Notes: generated by a model not told the origin, from the sequence alone. Positions 1 through 9,152 are shown, numbered from the stretch's first letter. The stretch is 64,000 nt of DNA from Lachnospiraceae bacterium NK3A20 (GCA_900107575.1 FNQX01000015.1:17779-81778), one strand, 5' to 3'. A program made the numbers and translations.

Positions 1-1
1 T

Positions 2-925
2 ATCGAGGCGAGTGGCCTTGACGCGATGGTGACCGGATTCGAACCGCCAGAGATGGAGCAGTTGTTCAATAAGGTCGCCACGAAGGAAGTCGAGGAAGAT
101 GACTTCGATGTGGAAGCGGAACTGAAGAAGCCGACATTTTCCAAGAACGGAGATATCTGGCACCTCGGAAGGCACATAGTTGTCTGCGGAGATTCTGCTC
201 AGGCTGAAACATATGCGGCTCTTATGGACGGAGTGAAGGCTAATCTGGTTCTGACGGATCCTCCGTACAATGTGAATGTCGAAGAAACCGCCGGCAAGAT
301 TCAGAACGACAACATGCCGAAAGAAGATTTTTATAAGTTCCTTCTGGCAGCATTCAGCTGTATGAATGAGAACCTGGCTGATGACGGGTCCATTTATGTA
401 TTCCATGCAGATACGCAGGGACTGAATTTCCGCCGGGCATTCCAGGACGCCGGATTTTATCTTTCCGGATGCTGCATCTGGAAGAAAAATGCGCTGGTGC
501 TCGGCAGGTCACCGTATCAGTGGCAGCATGAGCCTTGTCTGTTCGGATGGAAGCAAAAGGGCAGGCACGAGTGGTATTCCGACAGGAAGCAGACGACGAT
601 CTGGGAATATGACCGTCCGAAGGCATCGAAGGATCATCCGACTACGAAGCCTGTGCAGCTGATGGCGTATCCGATCCGGAATTCTTCTATGACGAATGGC
701 ATTGTACTCGATCCTTTCCTCGGATCCGGCTCTACTATGATCGCCTGTGAGGAGACCGAACGTGTCTGCCGGGGCATCGAACTTGATCCGAAATTCGTGG
801 ATGTGGAAGTTGAGCGCTGGCGCAGCTATATGTCCGACGCCGGTAAGGATCCGGATGTGTATCTCATCCGTGACGGCCAGAAACTGACTTATGAGGAGAC
901 CGTGGCGGATATGCCGAAGTTGTGA
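2..925 (+). CDS. Prophage DNA methyltransferase (class N4/N6, beta-type), 5' truncated by window edge
   Basis: S-adenosylmethionine-dependent DNA methylase. The reading frame is open to the left edge, so the gene begins outside the window; the first ATG inside is at 26. The catalytic DPPY motif follows LVLTD early in the protein, and the SAM-binding motif (LDPFLGSGST) plus the GIELDPKF segment lie near the C-terminus. That order (catalytic motif before SAM motif) is the beta arrangement of N4-cytosine/N6-adenine methylases. The upstream residues (ASGLDAMVTGFEPPEM) resemble the ParB-like half that often precedes this domain in phage methylases, so the full protein is probably a ParB-MTase fusion. 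No restriction partner is visible; protection of phage DNA or regulation is the likely role. Confidence 0.9.
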   Translation: MEASGLDAMVTGFEPPEMEQLFNKVATKEVEEDDFDVEAELKKPTFSKNGDIWHLGRHIVVCGDSAQAETYAALMDGVKANLVLTDPPYNVNVEETAGKIQNDNMPKEDFYKFLLAAFSCMNENLADDGSIYVFHADTQGLNFRRAFQDAGFYLSGCCIWKKNALVLGRSPYQWQHEPCLFGWKQKGRHEWYSDRKQTTIWEYDRPKASKDHPTTKPVQLMAYPIRNSSMTNGIVLDPFLGSGSTMIACEETERVCRGIELDPKFVDVEVERWRSYMSDAGKDPDVYLIRDGQKLTYEETVADMPKL

Positions 926-1061
926 GTAAGTGACAGTTTCTGCCGGGAATCTTTATGACATTTACGCCTCCGTAATCGTTGCTATTACTGCCCGGCAGAG
1001 CAATATATGTCACTACCGAAAGGCACAGGGCCTTCGGAAAACAAAAACAGAGGTACACACT
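926..1061 (+). other. Structured leader A in prophage (nested inverted repeats)
   Basis: The gap before the 1062 gene holds nested inverted repeats. GTGACA (930-935) can pair with TGTCAC (1008-1013), and inside it CTGCCGGG (940-947) pairs with CCCGGCAG (991-998). Its right part weakly resembles the leaders at 2508-2619 and 23213-23276. It may be a structured RNA or a protein-binding site; there is no T-tract, so it is not a simple terminator. Confidence 0.4.
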
Positions 1062-1739
1062 ATGAAGATTGATTACGACAGAACCGGAAACGAGAGAAAA
1101 GAACTGGTCGCAAAGATCGCAGAACTCACAGGTGAGAAGCCGGTATACATGAGAACACCTACCTACGCTTATAAGATCGGTCCGTTTGAGGTCAGCAGGT
1201 ACGGAGTTCTTACCTGGGAAGACCGGGCGGACAATACCGCGAATGAGATCGCCGGACAGCTCGCCGAGGCAGGATTTGAGGGGAAAGCCGAGGGACTAAA
1301 AGAAAACGCCACAACGGCAGACACAGAGCCTGAGGAAGGCAAGCGTGAAGAGCCTGCGGCAGAGGAACCCGTTCAGACCGATCCTGAGTCTGAGACAGAC
1401 GAGAATCCCAATAAGAATCTAACAGCAGAGGCTGAAAACGATGGTCCGGCCGCACTTTCGGTCAGTCTGCCGGATGACCTTTCCGATGAAGCATACAGCA
1501 ACCTGGAAAAGATCATCGCTTCCAAGCAGACGCTGATGAAACATGCCTTCCAGAGCGAAGCCATTACGGTGGAGCGTAAGGACGGGCAGATCGTTTTCTT
1601 CGGATTTACTGCCTCGGACGGTGACCACACGGATGCATACCTCAAGTACATCACCCTGCTGACAAAGTTTGCGAAGGAAGCGAAGCGGGTAACCGGAAAG
1701 GATTACCCGGTCGATAATGAGAAGTTCGCATTCCGGTAA
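1062..1739 (+). CDS. Acidic prophage protein of unknown function
   Basis: A 225-residue protein. I chose the ATG at 1062 (MKIDYDRTGNERKEL) rather than the upstream in-frame start near 930 because the upstream part runs through the structured leader. The N-terminal 65 residues (KIAELTGEKPVYMRTPTYAY, then FEVSRYGVLTW) form a compact domain seen in clostridial prophage 'virulence-related' proteins. A glutamate-rich, probably disordered linker (about residues 85-130) joins it to a C-terminal domain. No catalytic motif is visible. It lies in the accessory block between the methylase and the packaging genes. Confidence 0.6.
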   Translation: MKIDYDRTGNERKELVAKIAELTGEKPVYMRTPTYAYKIGPFEVSRYGVLTWEDRADNTANEIAGQLAEAGFEGKAEGLKENATTADTEPEEGKREEPAAEEPVQTDPESETDENPNKNLTAEAENDGPAALSVSLPDDLSDEAYSNLEKIIASKQTLMKHAFQSEAITVERKDGQIVFFGFTASDGDHTDAYLKYITLLTKFAKEAKRVTGKDYPVDNEKFAFR

Positions 1740-1757
1740 TTCATCATCCGGATCGGA

Positions 1758-1916
1758 ATGATCGGCGCGGATTACAAGAAGGCCAGAAAGATCCTGCTCG
1801 AGAACCTGACCGGTAACTCCTCCTGGAAGAACAGAGCGCCGGAAAAGGTTGCTCATGCTGAAACGGAAGAATCTGCTGAGACCGCTTCTGAAACGGAGGT
1901 GTCTGTCAATGAATGA
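1758..1916 (+). CDS. Small prophage protein, 52 aa
   Basis: Starts MIGADYKKARKILLENLTGN and ends in an acidic ETE-rich tail; its stop codon overlaps the start of the next gene (ATGAATGA). The basic N-terminal part suggests a short helix. Function unknown. It is supported by tight packing between neighbours and absence of any competing frame, but the ribosome binding site (CGGATCGGA) is weak. Confidence 0.4.
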   Translation: MIGADYKKARKILLENLTGNSSWKNRAPEKVAHAETEESAETASETEVSVNE

Positions 1917-2070
1917 GACGAGATGGATTTCCACACTGAAAACGGTGCTCATCATTCTGGCTGTCATCGCAGTGGTGCTGATCATTACCCATACCGATGA
2001 GATTGGTGCCTGGATCGCGCGGAACCTGATGAGCGAGACACATTCGAATCTGCAGCAGATTCTGGAATAG
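1909..2070 (+). CDS. Single-pass small membrane protein, 53 aa
   Basis: The ATG at 1909 follows ACGGAGGTG at good spacing and overlaps the previous stop. One clear transmembrane segment spans about residues 9-28 (TLKTVLIILAVIAVVLIITH), followed by a short soluble tail. Position and size fit an accessory prophage membrane peptide; no specific function can be read from the sequence. Confidence 0.55.
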   Translation: MNETRWISTLKTVLIILAVIAVVLIITHTDEIGAWIARNLMSETHSNLQQILE

Positions 2071-2080
2071 GAGGCACGGC

Positions 2081-2308
2081 ATGAGATTTCCTTCAAGAGA
2101 ACAGGTTGAGATAATCAGAAAAGAATATCCGGCGGGCTGCAAAGTCCGTCTGGTGCATATGGACGACCCTCAGAGTCCTCCGGTCGGTACCATCGGCGAA
2201 GTTATAGGCTGCGATGACAGCGGATCGCTTCTGGTCCGCTGGAGCAACGGTTCCGGCCTGAACGTGGTCCTCGACGGCGGCGATATCGTTGAGAAAGTCG
2301 AGGGCTGA
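2081..2308 (+). CDS. DUF4314 family protein
   Basis: A 75-residue protein, start preceded by AGGAGG. The opening FPSREQVEIIRKEYPAGCKV and the following MDDP...PVGTIGEV and LLVRWSNGSGL segments match the conserved core of DUF4314, a small SH3-like beta barrel protein common in clostridial prophages and mobile elements. Biochemical role unknown. It sits in a run of four small accessory genes upstream of the terminase. Confidence 0.75.
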   Translation: MRFPSREQVEIIRKEYPAGCKVRLVHMDDPQSPPVGTIGEVIGCDDSGSLLVRWSNGSGLNVVLDGGDIVEKVEG

Positions 2309-2309
2309 T

Positions 2310-2498
2310 ATGGATATGAAAATTCGTGATGAGATCCTCGACATAAGGTCTACCGGTCTGACAAATATGATGGATTTACCGTGTGTGCAGCGCCTGGCTT
2401 TCGATAGGAACTATTTTGACCTCGTGATGTTCATCGAGGAGAATCGAAAGGAATATGTTCACTTCATCCTTTACGGAGACGGCGATGAGAAGGTGTAA
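2310..2498 (+). CDS. DUF5049 family protein
   Basis: 62 residues from the ATG at 2310 (MDMKIRDEILDIRSTGLTNM). The pattern RDxGxTNMxD, then an aliphatic stretch, then IEENRKEYVHFI is characteristic of DUF5049, a short protein that regularly accompanies DUF4314 in Lachnospiraceae and Ruminococcaceae prophages. The start overlaps the DUF4314 stop region, consistent with translational coupling. Function unknown. Confidence 0.75.
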   Translation: MDMKIRDEILDIRSTGLTNMMDLPCVQRLAFDRNYFDLVMFIEENRKEYVHFILYGDGDEKV

Positions 2499-2507
2499 TC
2501 TACACCA

Positions 2508-2619
2508 TTCCGGCGGCTGATCTTTGTCACATATATTCCGAGAAATGACTGGATAATATCCGGCTTCAGAGTGATTAATGTGACAACGAAAACAACAGCT
2601 CAAGGGCAGCCGCCCGGAA
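2508..2619 (+). other. Structured leader B in prophage
   Basis: Between DUF5049 and the 2631 gene is a two-tier inverted repeat. TTCCGGCGGCTG (2508-2519) pairs with CAGCCGCCCGGAA (2607-2619, one bulge), and inside it TTGTCACAT (2524-2532) pairs perfectly with ATGTGACAA (2578-2586). The segment TTCAGAGTGAT near 2566 recurs in leader C. It ends about 11 bases before a start codon, so the ribosome binding site lies next to the outer stem, suggesting control of translation. Confidence 0.5.
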
Positions 2620-2630
2620 AGGAAAACGCC

Positions 2631-3098
2631 ATGACAAACACATTTTTTGAAGAGATGAAGGAAGCGGGATACGCTTACCAGGAAGCCAAGGACAAGAGAC
2701 TGGAGACCCGCACGGAGCTGGTCAAAGCAGACAAATGGGACGAGGTCAGAGCTTTCGATGAAAAGGAAAAAGCAGAGCATCCCTTCCCTTTCACGAAGGG
2801 AGCCATGAAAGCCCTGCAAGCATACCGCAACACGACACAGCGCGGATGCGACAGCTTCGGAGTTGACGATCTTCCATGGCCTGACGATACAAAGGATTTC
2901 GTAGAAACCCTCCGCAAAGCCGGAATCACAAGCATTGTGGTGACCGACGAATCGACCGGTCTCATGGACGGGATTTACGACCTGACAGCCTGCGGATGCA
3001 CGATGGGAACGCTGAAAACGGTCACCAGAGCAGACGACTTCCGCTTTGGAAGCCGGGAACCGGAAACCAAGCGCGGCATCGAGTTCAAGATCAACTAA
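2631..3098 (+). CDS. Prophage protein of unknown function, 155 aa
   Basis: The ATG at 2631 (MTNTFFEEMKEAGYAYQEAK) follows GGAAAGGAAAA just after the outer stem of leader B; the longer in-frame start at 2571 lies inside that stem-loop and is unlikely. The N-terminal half is a charged helix (KDKRLETRTELVKADKWDEV). The C-terminal half (RKAGITSIVVTDESTGLMD and following) looks like an alpha/beta domain. I recognise it as a type common in clostridial mobile elements, but no function is known to me. Confidence 0.6.
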   Translation: MTNTFFEEMKEAGYAYQEAKDKRLETRTELVKADKWDEVRAFDEKEKAEHPFPFTKGAMKALQAYRNTTQRGCDSFGVDDLPWPDDTKDFVETLRKAGITSIVVTDESTGLMDGIYDLTACGCTMGTLKTVTRADDFRFGSREPETKRGIEFKIN

Positions 3099-3112
3099 GG
3101 GGAGGATGGGCC

Positions 3113-3352
3113 ATGATGAAGAACGGATGGGAACAGGGATCGCTTTTGATCAACGGAACAGTCGTAAAATACTGGGTAAAGCATTATGACGAGCCTTCTG
3201 AAGCCTACGGGTTGGAAGGCGGATGCATTTCGAAGATGGAGCTGCGGATTGATGGCAGGGTCACACTGAATTATGACTGCGCCTGGGACATTGAGCCGGA
3301 TGACGAGATCAGCCAGCTAGCCTACGAGCTACTTTTGAAGAAGTACAACTGA
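3113..3352 (+). CDS. Small prophage protein, 79 aa
   Basis: Start MMKNGWEQGSLLINGTVVKY with GGGGAGGATGGG upstream. The GYxxGG-like segment (YGLEGGCISKMELRIDG) and the acidic C-terminus are consistent with a small beta-rich protein. Similar short proteins precede terminase genes in clostridial prophages. Function unknown. Confidence 0.55.
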   Translation: MMKNGWEQGSLLINGTVVKYWVKHYDEPSEAYGLEGGCISKMELRIDGRVTLNYDCAWDIEPDDEISQLAYELLLKKYN

Positions 3353-3488
3353 GAAACGAAACAACATTGAATATGAATATTCCGAAAGCAGAACCGATCA
3401 AGGCTCTTGCTCTCGTGGTGATACAGATCGCAGCAAATATGCTGACGGTCTTTTCTTTTACGAAAAATCAGAGAAGGGAGGGAGCCGG

Positions 3489-3965
3489 ATGGCGACCAGA
3501 GGGAGAAAGCCCACGCCGACTGCGATCAAAGAGCTGGAAGGCAATCCGGGCAAGAGACCGCTGAATCAGAACGAGCCGAAGCCAAAGAAGACGGCTCCGT
3601 CCTGTCCGAAGTGGCTCGATAAGGAAGCAAAAAAGGAATGGCGCAGACTCGCGGCAAAGATGGAACAGATGGGCGTGCTGTCCGAGGTAGATATGGCTGC
3701 TTTTGCCGGATACTGCCAGTGCTATGCCAGATGGAAGGAAAATGAGGAGTTCATTTCGAAGAACGGTTCTCTGGTAAGGACGCCTTCCGGATATTGGCAG
3801 CAGGTGCCGCAGGTATCTATCGCGCAGCAGTATATGAAGCAGATGGAGAGATTTGCCGATCAGTTCGGCCTGACCCCGGCGTCCAGATCCCGCCTGATTG
3901 CGGATGATGGGAACGGTGGTGTGAAAGATGAGATGGATGCGCTCCTGGGAGATGGTGATGAATGA
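3489..3965 (+). CDS. Terminase small subunit, P27 family
   Basis: DNA-recognition subunit of the packaging motor; binds the phage packaging site and loads the large subunit. The signature start MATRGRKPTPTAIKELEGNP, followed by GKRPLN and a proline/lysine stretch (PKPKKTAPSCPKWL), identifies the P27 family. Length (158 residues) is typical. The ribosome binding site is GGGAGGGAG. The gene overlaps the large terminase start by four bases, which supports co-translation. The packaging site is probably in or just upstream of this gene but I cannot locate it. Confidence 0.93.
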   Translation: MATRGRKPTPTAIKELEGNPGKRPLNQNEPKPKKTAPSCPKWLDKEAKKEWRRLAAKMEQMGVLSEVDMAAFAGYCQCYARWKENEEFISKNGSLVRTPSGYWQQVPQVSIAQQYMKQMERFADQFGLTPASRSRLIADDGNGGVKDEMDALLGDGDE

Positions 3966-5578
3966 GAACGAGACCGGATGATTATCCGAAATTGCAAGAT
4001 TACAAACCGAGCCGGTTTATGCTGCCGGATTCGCACTATGACAAAAAGAAAGCCGACCGGGCGGTCAAATTCATTGAGATGCTCCCGCATACAAAAGGCG
4101 AATGGGAAGGCAAGCCTTTCTGGCTCCTTCCCTGGCAGGAGCAGATCATCCGCGACCTGTTCGGAATCGTGAAAGCGGACGGTTTCCGTCAGTTCCGGAC
4201 GGCATATATTGAGATACCAAAGAAACAGGGGAAATCGGAACTGGCTGCGGCGATTGCGCTGTATCTGCTGTATGCAGATCATGAGCCTTCTGCGGAGGTT
4301 TTCTCAGCGGCAGCCGACCGGCAGCAGGCATCCATCGTTTTCGATGTCGCGAAAAGAATGGTGGAGATGACACCGGGACTGCAGAAGCGGTCGAAGGTCA
4401 TGTCGGCGACAAAGCGGATCGTAAATTACAGCAACGCCGGATACTACCAGGTCGTTTCCGCTGATGTTGGCGGCAAGCACGGATATTCAATCAGCGGCCT
4501 GGTATTTGATGAGATCCACAATCAGCCGAATCGAAAACTGTGGGACGTTCTGACGAAGGGCTCCGGTGATGCGAGACGGCAGGCCCTGCATGTGGCGATC
4601 ACAACGGCAGGAACCGACAGAAATTCGATCTGCTTCGAGCTTCACACAAAAGCGCTGGATATCCTGTCAGATCGGAAGATCGATCCGACTTTCTACCCCG
4701 TCGTCTACAGCCTGCCGATGGATGCGGACTGGCAGGACGAGAAGAACTGGTACAAAGTCAATCCTTCGCTCGGATACACGGTTCCGATAGAACGAATGAG
4801 GGAAGCATATCTGCAGTCACAGGACAATCCGGCAGAGGAAAACGTCTTCCGGACGCTCCGGCTCTGCCAGTGGGTGGGCTCAACTGTGCAGTGGATTCCG
4901 GATCACATATATGATCTCGGGAGCCGGCCGATTGATAAACATGCGCTTCGGCGTAGGGATTGTTACGCCGGACTCGATCTTTCGAGTTCGGGAGATATCA
5001 CAGCACTGGTGCTGATGTTTCCTCCGAGGACAGACGATGAGAAATACATCATGCGGCCTTTCTTCTGGGTGCCGGAAGAAACAATACCGAAGCGGGTACA
5101 TCAGACATCGGTTCCGTATGACAACTGGGTCGCGCAGGGATATGTGCAGGCGACGCCGGGCAATGTGATTGATTACGCCTACATTCAGAATACGATTGGC
5201 GAGCTGAGTTATAAGTACCACATCCGCGAGATCGCGTTTGACCGCTGGGGCTCCAACATGCTCGTGGAGAGGTTGACGGAAATGGGTTTGACGGTTGTTC
5301 TATTCGGACAGGGCTACAAAGATATGTCTCCCGCGTCCCGGGCATTTTACGAGGAGTTTATGAAGGGAAACATCATTCACGGCGGCAATCCTGTCATGAA
5401 GTGGATGTGCGGGAATGTCGTGATCGAGCAGGATCCGGCGGGAAATATCAAGCCGACGAAGGCAAAGTCGAAGGACAAGATCGATGGCGTTGTCGCAGCG
5501 ATCATGGCTCTCGACCGATGCATCCGGCATGAGAATGAAGAGAGCGTTTACGACAGTCGTGGGCTCTTATGGATATAG
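3962..5578 (+). CDS. Terminase large subunit
   Basis: ATPase and nuclease that pumps DNA into the prohead. N-terminal motor domain: a Walker A-like segment PKKQGKSE at residues 86-93 and Walker B LVFDEIHN at 180-187. C-terminal RNase H-like nuclease domain: first acidic residue in AGLDLSSSGD (about 336-345), second near AFDRWG, third near KDKIDGVVA. Length 538 is normal for Terminase_1 proteins paired with P27 small subunits. Intact and therefore probably functional. Confidence 0.95.
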   Translation: MRTRPDDYPKLQDYKPSRFMLPDSHYDKKKADRAVKFIEMLPHTKGEWEGKPFWLLPWQEQIIRDLFGIVKADGFRQFRTAYIEIPKKQGKSELAAAIALYLLYADHEPSAEVFSAAADRQQASIVFDVAKRMVEMTPGLQKRSKVMSATKRIVNYSNAGYYQVVSADVGGKHGYSISGLVFDEIHNQPNRKLWDVLTKGSGDARRQALHVAITTAGTDRNSICFELHTKALDILSDRKIDPTFYPVVYSLPMDADWQDEKNWYKVNPSLGYTVPIERMREAYLQSQDNPAEENVFRTLRLCQWVGSTVQWIPDHIYDLGSRPIDKHALRRRDCYAGLDLSSSGDITALVLMFPPRTDDEKYIMRPFFWVPEETIPKRVHQTSVPYDNWVAQGYVQATPGNVIDYAYIQNTIGELSYKYHIREIAFDRWGSNMLVERLTEMGLTVVLFGQGYKDMSPASRAFYEEFMKGNIIHGGNPVMKWMCGNVVIEQDPAGNIKPTKAKSKDKIDGVVAAIMALDRCIRHENEESVYDSRGLLWI

Positions 5579-5637
5579 ACCGTCAGTCATTATTCATTCG
5601 ATCTCAAAGTTAAGTAATACGCAGGAAGGAATAGGAG

Positions 5638-5754
5638 ATGCTGTTCATTATGATACTGGCCATCGCGGTTCTGATTGCCGTGGTGGCTGTTTCTATATTC
5701 GGAATGCTGCTGATCAAAGCGGCGATTGAGGATATCTTGGAGGAATTCAGATGA
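5638..5754 (+). CDS. Very small membrane protein between terminase and portal, 38 aa
   Basis: An ATG at 5638 with GGAAGGAATAGGAG upstream encodes an almost wholly hydrophobic segment (FIMILAIAVLIAVVAVSIFG) with an acidic tail, and its TGA overlaps the portal start (ATGA). Similar mini membrane proteins occur at this place in HK97-type clostridial prophages. Role unknown. Confidence 0.55.
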   Translation: MLFIMILAIAVLIAVVAVSIFGMLLIKAAIEDILEEFR

Positions 5755-7058
5755 GGCGGCCATTCAGAAGAAAAGCAAGGGCAGATCCGAAGAACGCTCT
5801 GGCAGGTAACAGTTACCGGTTTTATGCCGGATACTCCAACAGCGGTCAGGCGGTGAATGAACATTCCGCGATGCAGATTACAGCGGTGTACGCCTGTGTC
5901 AGAGTTTTATCCGAAGCCGTGGCGAGCCTTCCGCTGCATCTCTATCAGGATAAAGGAGACGGCAGCAAGCAGAAAGCGAGGAACCATCTGTTATATTTCC
6001 TGCTTCATGATGAGCCGAATCCGGAGATGACATCGTTCATCTTCCGGGAGACGATGATGACGCACCTGCTCCTGTGGGGCAACTTTTTCTGCCAGATCCT
6101 AAGGAATGGACGAGGCGAGGTAATCGGCTTGTATCCTTTAATGCCGAATAGGATGAGAGTCGACCGGGAAGAGCATGGGAAACTTTACTACGAATACATG
6201 CACCAGAGTGATGAAGCCGGAACGATGAAGAATGAGACGGTCAGGCCGACTCCTTATGATGTGATGCACATTCCCGGTCTCGGGTTTGACGGTCTGATCG
6301 GATACAGCCCTATCGCGATTGCCAAGAACGCGCTCGGCACATCGATGGCGACGGATGAGTACGCCAGTAAGTTCTTTGCAAATGGCGCGGCGCCATCCGG
6401 CGTATTGGAATATCCGGGCGTTGTAAAGGATCCGGAGAAACTGAGAGAGTCATGGAATTCCACATTCGGCGGCAGCCGTAATTCTGGTAAAGTCGCGGTT
6501 TTGGAGGAAGGCCTCAAATACACACCGATTTCCATCAATCCGCAGGACAGCCAGTTTCTCGAAACGAGGAAGTTTCAGGTCGATGAGATCGCGAGAATCT
6601 TCCGGGTACCTCCGCATATGATTGGTGATCTGGAGCATGCCACTTTTAGCAACATTGAAGAACAGGGACTTGAGTTCGTGATGTATGTGCTGCAGCCGTG
6701 GCTCGTTCGGATTGAATCCGGCATGAACCGGTCGCTCCTCACGCAGGAAGAAAAGAAGGAATACTTCTTCAATTTTCGGGTGGATGGTCTCATGCGTGGC
6801 AATTACCAGAGCCGGATGCAGGGATATGCAACCGGCATTAACAACGGATTCATGTCGCCGAATGACATCAGAAAACTGGAAAACATGGATCTGATACCGG
6901 ATGAGGACGGCGGCAATGTCTACATGGTTAACGGAACCATGATGAAGCTCTCTCAGATTGGAGCAAGCTATGGAATAGGGGTAGGCCAATCCGAGAAAGA
7001 AAAGCCGCCCGATAAAGAATCTGCGGATAATCAGGAGCGTGGAAGGAGGAGAAAATGA
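5751..7058 (+). CDS. Portal protein, HK97 family
   Basis: Dodecameric ring at one capsid vertex through which DNA enters and to which the connector binds. Landmarks: the conserved region ITAVYACVRVLSEAVASLPL near residues 40-60, the PNPEMTSFIFRE segment, IPGLGFDGLIGYSPI, and the conserved C-terminal IARIFRVPPHMIGDLEHATF where the clip and stem begin. Length 435 is standard. The C-terminal tail is charged and may be a scaffold or protease contact. It overlaps the protease start by four bases. Confidence 0.95.
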   Translation: MRRPFRRKARADPKNALAGNSYRFYAGYSNSGQAVNEHSAMQITAVYACVRVLSEAVASLPLHLYQDKGDGSKQKARNHLLYFLLHDEPNPEMTSFIFRETMMTHLLLWGNFFCQILRNGRGEVIGLYPLMPNRMRVDREEHGKLYYEYMHQSDEAGTMKNETVRPTPYDVMHIPGLGFDGLIGYSPIAIAKNALGTSMATDEYASKFFANGAAPSGVLEYPGVVKDPEKLRESWNSTFGGSRNSGKVAVLEEGLKYTPISINPQDSQFLETRKFQVDEIARIFRVPPHMIGDLEHATFSNIEEQGLEFVMYVLQPWLVRIESGMNRSLLTQEEKKEYFFNFRVDGLMRGNYQSRMQGYATGINNGFMSPNDIRKLENMDLIPDEDGGNVYMVNGTMMKLSQIGASYGIGVGQSEKEKPPDKESADNQERGRRRK

Positions 7059-7924
7059 ACAGGTTCTGGAAATGGGTGCGGAATAAAGCACCGGATCCGG
7101 ATAATCCGGATATGACAATTGAAGAGCGGACGCTGTTCCTGGACGGGACGATAGCGAGTGAAAGCTGGTTTGACGATGATGTCACACCGGCTCTTTTTAA
7201 ATCCGAACTGAACAGCGGCAAGGGCAACATCACGGTCTGGATCAACTCTCCGGGCGGGGATTGCTTCGCGGCGGCGCAGATCTACAACATGATCGGTGAT
7301 TATACCGGAAAGGTCACGATCAAGATTGACGGAATTGCGGCAAGCGCAGCGTCTGTCATCGCGATGGCCGGAGACACGGTTCTGGTATCTCCGGTGTCGA
7401 TGATCATGATCCATAATCCCGCCACAATTGCAATGGGCGACCATAACGAAATGCAGAAGGCGATTGAGATGCTGGATTCCGTGAAGGATTCAATCATCAA
7501 TGCCTATGCGTTGAAAACCGGTCTGTCCCATAACAAGCTGGCGGAGCTTATGGAGAACGAGACTTGGATGGACGCAAGGGAAGCTGTGAAGCTCGGATTT
7601 GCGGATGATGTTATCAACCGCAGTGCGCTTCAGGAGGAGAAGCCCGATGAAGAAGAGGAAACACCGGACGGGCCTGACGAGGAGAAGGACGAGAAGGAAA
7701 CCCGGAAAGGAAAGGCCGGGAAACCTTCAGGGATGCTTTTCTCGAGACGGCTTGTCGAACAGGCAGCCATCAATAAGGTTGCCGATCACTACAGAACAAG
7801 CGGCGATCCGGAGTCGAAGATGCCGGACACAGCAATTGTGCACCAGGTTGGTGCAGAAGCTGAAACGGGATACCGGGTCGACGACTGCATGAAGCGGCTC
7901 GACCTTATTAAAACATTCATGTGA
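7055..7924 (+). CDS. Prohead maturation protease, ClpP-like (S14)
   Basis: Serine protease that trims the capsid protein and itself during head maturation. The ClpP fold is clear: INSPGGD at about 64-70, nucleophile Ser97 in GIAASAAS, His120 in MIHNPAT, and an Asp in WMDAREAVKLGFAD (about residue 173). After residue 200 there is an acidic, probably disordered linker and a further region ending MKRLDLIKTFM, which may serve as scaffold as in related phages where protease and scaffold are fused. Encoded directly between portal and capsid, the normal order. Confidence 0.93.
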   Translation: MNRFWKWVRNKAPDPDNPDMTIEERTLFLDGTIASESWFDDDVTPALFKSELNSGKGNITVWINSPGGDCFAAAQIYNMIGDYTGKVTIKIDGIAASAASVIAMAGDTVLVSPVSMIMIHNPATIAMGDHNEMQKAIEMLDSVKDSIINAYALKTGLSHNKLAELMENETWMDAREAVKLGFADDVINRSALQEEKPDEEEETPDGPDEEKDEKETRKGKAGKPSGMLFSRRLVEQAAINKVADHYRTSGDPESKMPDTAIVHQVGAEAETGYRVDDCMKRLDLIKTFM

Positions 7925-7940
7925 AAGAGAGGATTAGATT

Positions 7941-9134
7941 ATGACTATCAAAGAACTGATTGAGAAGAGAGCGACAGCGTGGGAAGCAGCCAAGGCGTTT
8001 CTGGAATCCCATCGTGGCGAGAACGGCGTTCTTTCCGCAGAGGACAGCGAGATTTACGACCGCATGGAGAAGGATGTGACCGACCTCACGAAGGAAATCG
8101 AGAGAAAGAATCGCGAGATGGCGATTGACGACATGCTCTCGAAGCCGACAGGCATTCCGCTTACGGCAAGACCGGGAGCAGGGCATGATGCTGACGATAC
8201 CAAGACAGGCAGAGCGTCCGATCAGTACAGACGCGACATGATCACAGTAATGCGTACTGGATTCAGAAAGATTTCCAATGTCCTGGAAGAAGGAACGGAT
8301 GCCAATGGCGGATATCTGGTTCCGGCGGAGTGGGATAGCCGTCTGATCGATGTGCTGACCGAGGAGAATATTTTCCGTGCACTGGCTACAACCATCACGA
8401 CTTCCGGAGAGCACAAGATCAATATCGCGGGTACGAAGCCGGCAGCCGCGTGGATCGAGGAAGGCGGTGCGCTGACCTTCGGAGACGCGACCTTCGACCA
8501 GATCGTACTTGACGCGCACAAGCTTCATGTGGCGGTGAAGGTGACGGAAGAGCTTCTGTACGACAACGCTTTCAATCTGGAAAACTACATCATCACGCAG
8601 TTCGGCAAGGCTCTGGGAAATGCTGAGGAGGATGCTTTCCTCAACGGCGATGGCACAGGCAAGCCGCTCGGCATCTTTGCTGAGACCGGTGGCGGCCAGA
8701 CTGCGGTTACGCTTTCCGGAGTAAAGCTCGGGACGGATGACATCCTGACCCTGATCTACGCGCTGAAGAGGCCGTACCGTAAAAATGCCTCGTTCATTCT
8801 GAATGACCAGACGCTTGCGACGATCAGGAAGCTGAAGGATTCCAACGGGGCATATATCTGGCAGCCGAGCTACCAGGCAGGCGAGCCGGACAGAATCTGC
8901 GGGTATGAGGTTCACACTTCTGCCTACGCTCCGGCACTGGAAGCAGGCAAGGCCGTGATGGCGTTCGGTGATTTCAGCTACTACAACATCGGCGACCGCG
9001 GCACCCGTTCCGTGCAGATTCTCCGTGAGCTTTTCGCGGGCAACGGCATGATCGGGTATGTCGCAAAGGAGCGTGTTGACGGAAAGCTGGTGCTGCCGGA
9101 GGCAGTTCAGATCATGAAGGCCGGTGCGGCCTGA
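7941..9134 (+). CDS. Major capsid protein, HK97 fold
   Basis: Shell protein of the head. The first 100 residues are charged and helical (the delta domain, expected to be removed by the upstream protease). The mature part begins near the conserved NVLEEGTDANGGYLVPAE. Later segments AWIEEGG, HKLHVAVKVTEELLYD and EDAFLNGDGTGKPLGI are typical of the family, as is the C-terminal RVDGKLVLPEAVQIMKAG. The ribosome binding site is GAAAGAGAGG. No cysteine-rich or decoration domain is evident. Confidence 0.95.
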   Translation: MTIKELIEKRATAWEAAKAFLESHRGENGVLSAEDSEIYDRMEKDVTDLTKEIERKNREMAIDDMLSKPTGIPLTARPGAGHDADDTKTGRASDQYRRDMITVMRTGFRKISNVLEEGTDANGGYLVPAEWDSRLIDVLTEENIFRALATTITTSGEHKINIAGTKPAAAWIEEGGALTFGDATFDQIVLDAHKLHVAVKVTEELLYDNAFNLENYIITQFGKALGNAEEDAFLNGDGTGKPLGIFAETGGGQTAVTLSGVKLGTDDILTLIYALKRPYRKNASFILNDQTLATIRKLKDSNGAYIWQPSYQAGEPDRICGYEVHTSAYAPALEAGKAVMAFGDFSYYNIGDRGTRSVQILRELFAGNGMIGYVAKERVDGKLVLPEAVQIMKAGAA

Positions 9135-9152
9135 TAAGGGGAGTGATGAAAT

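Noticed and set aside
3367..3564. 65-codon frame overlapping the small terminase start
   Set aside because: Its end is the terminase start read in another frame and it has no ribosome binding site; the small terminase is clear.
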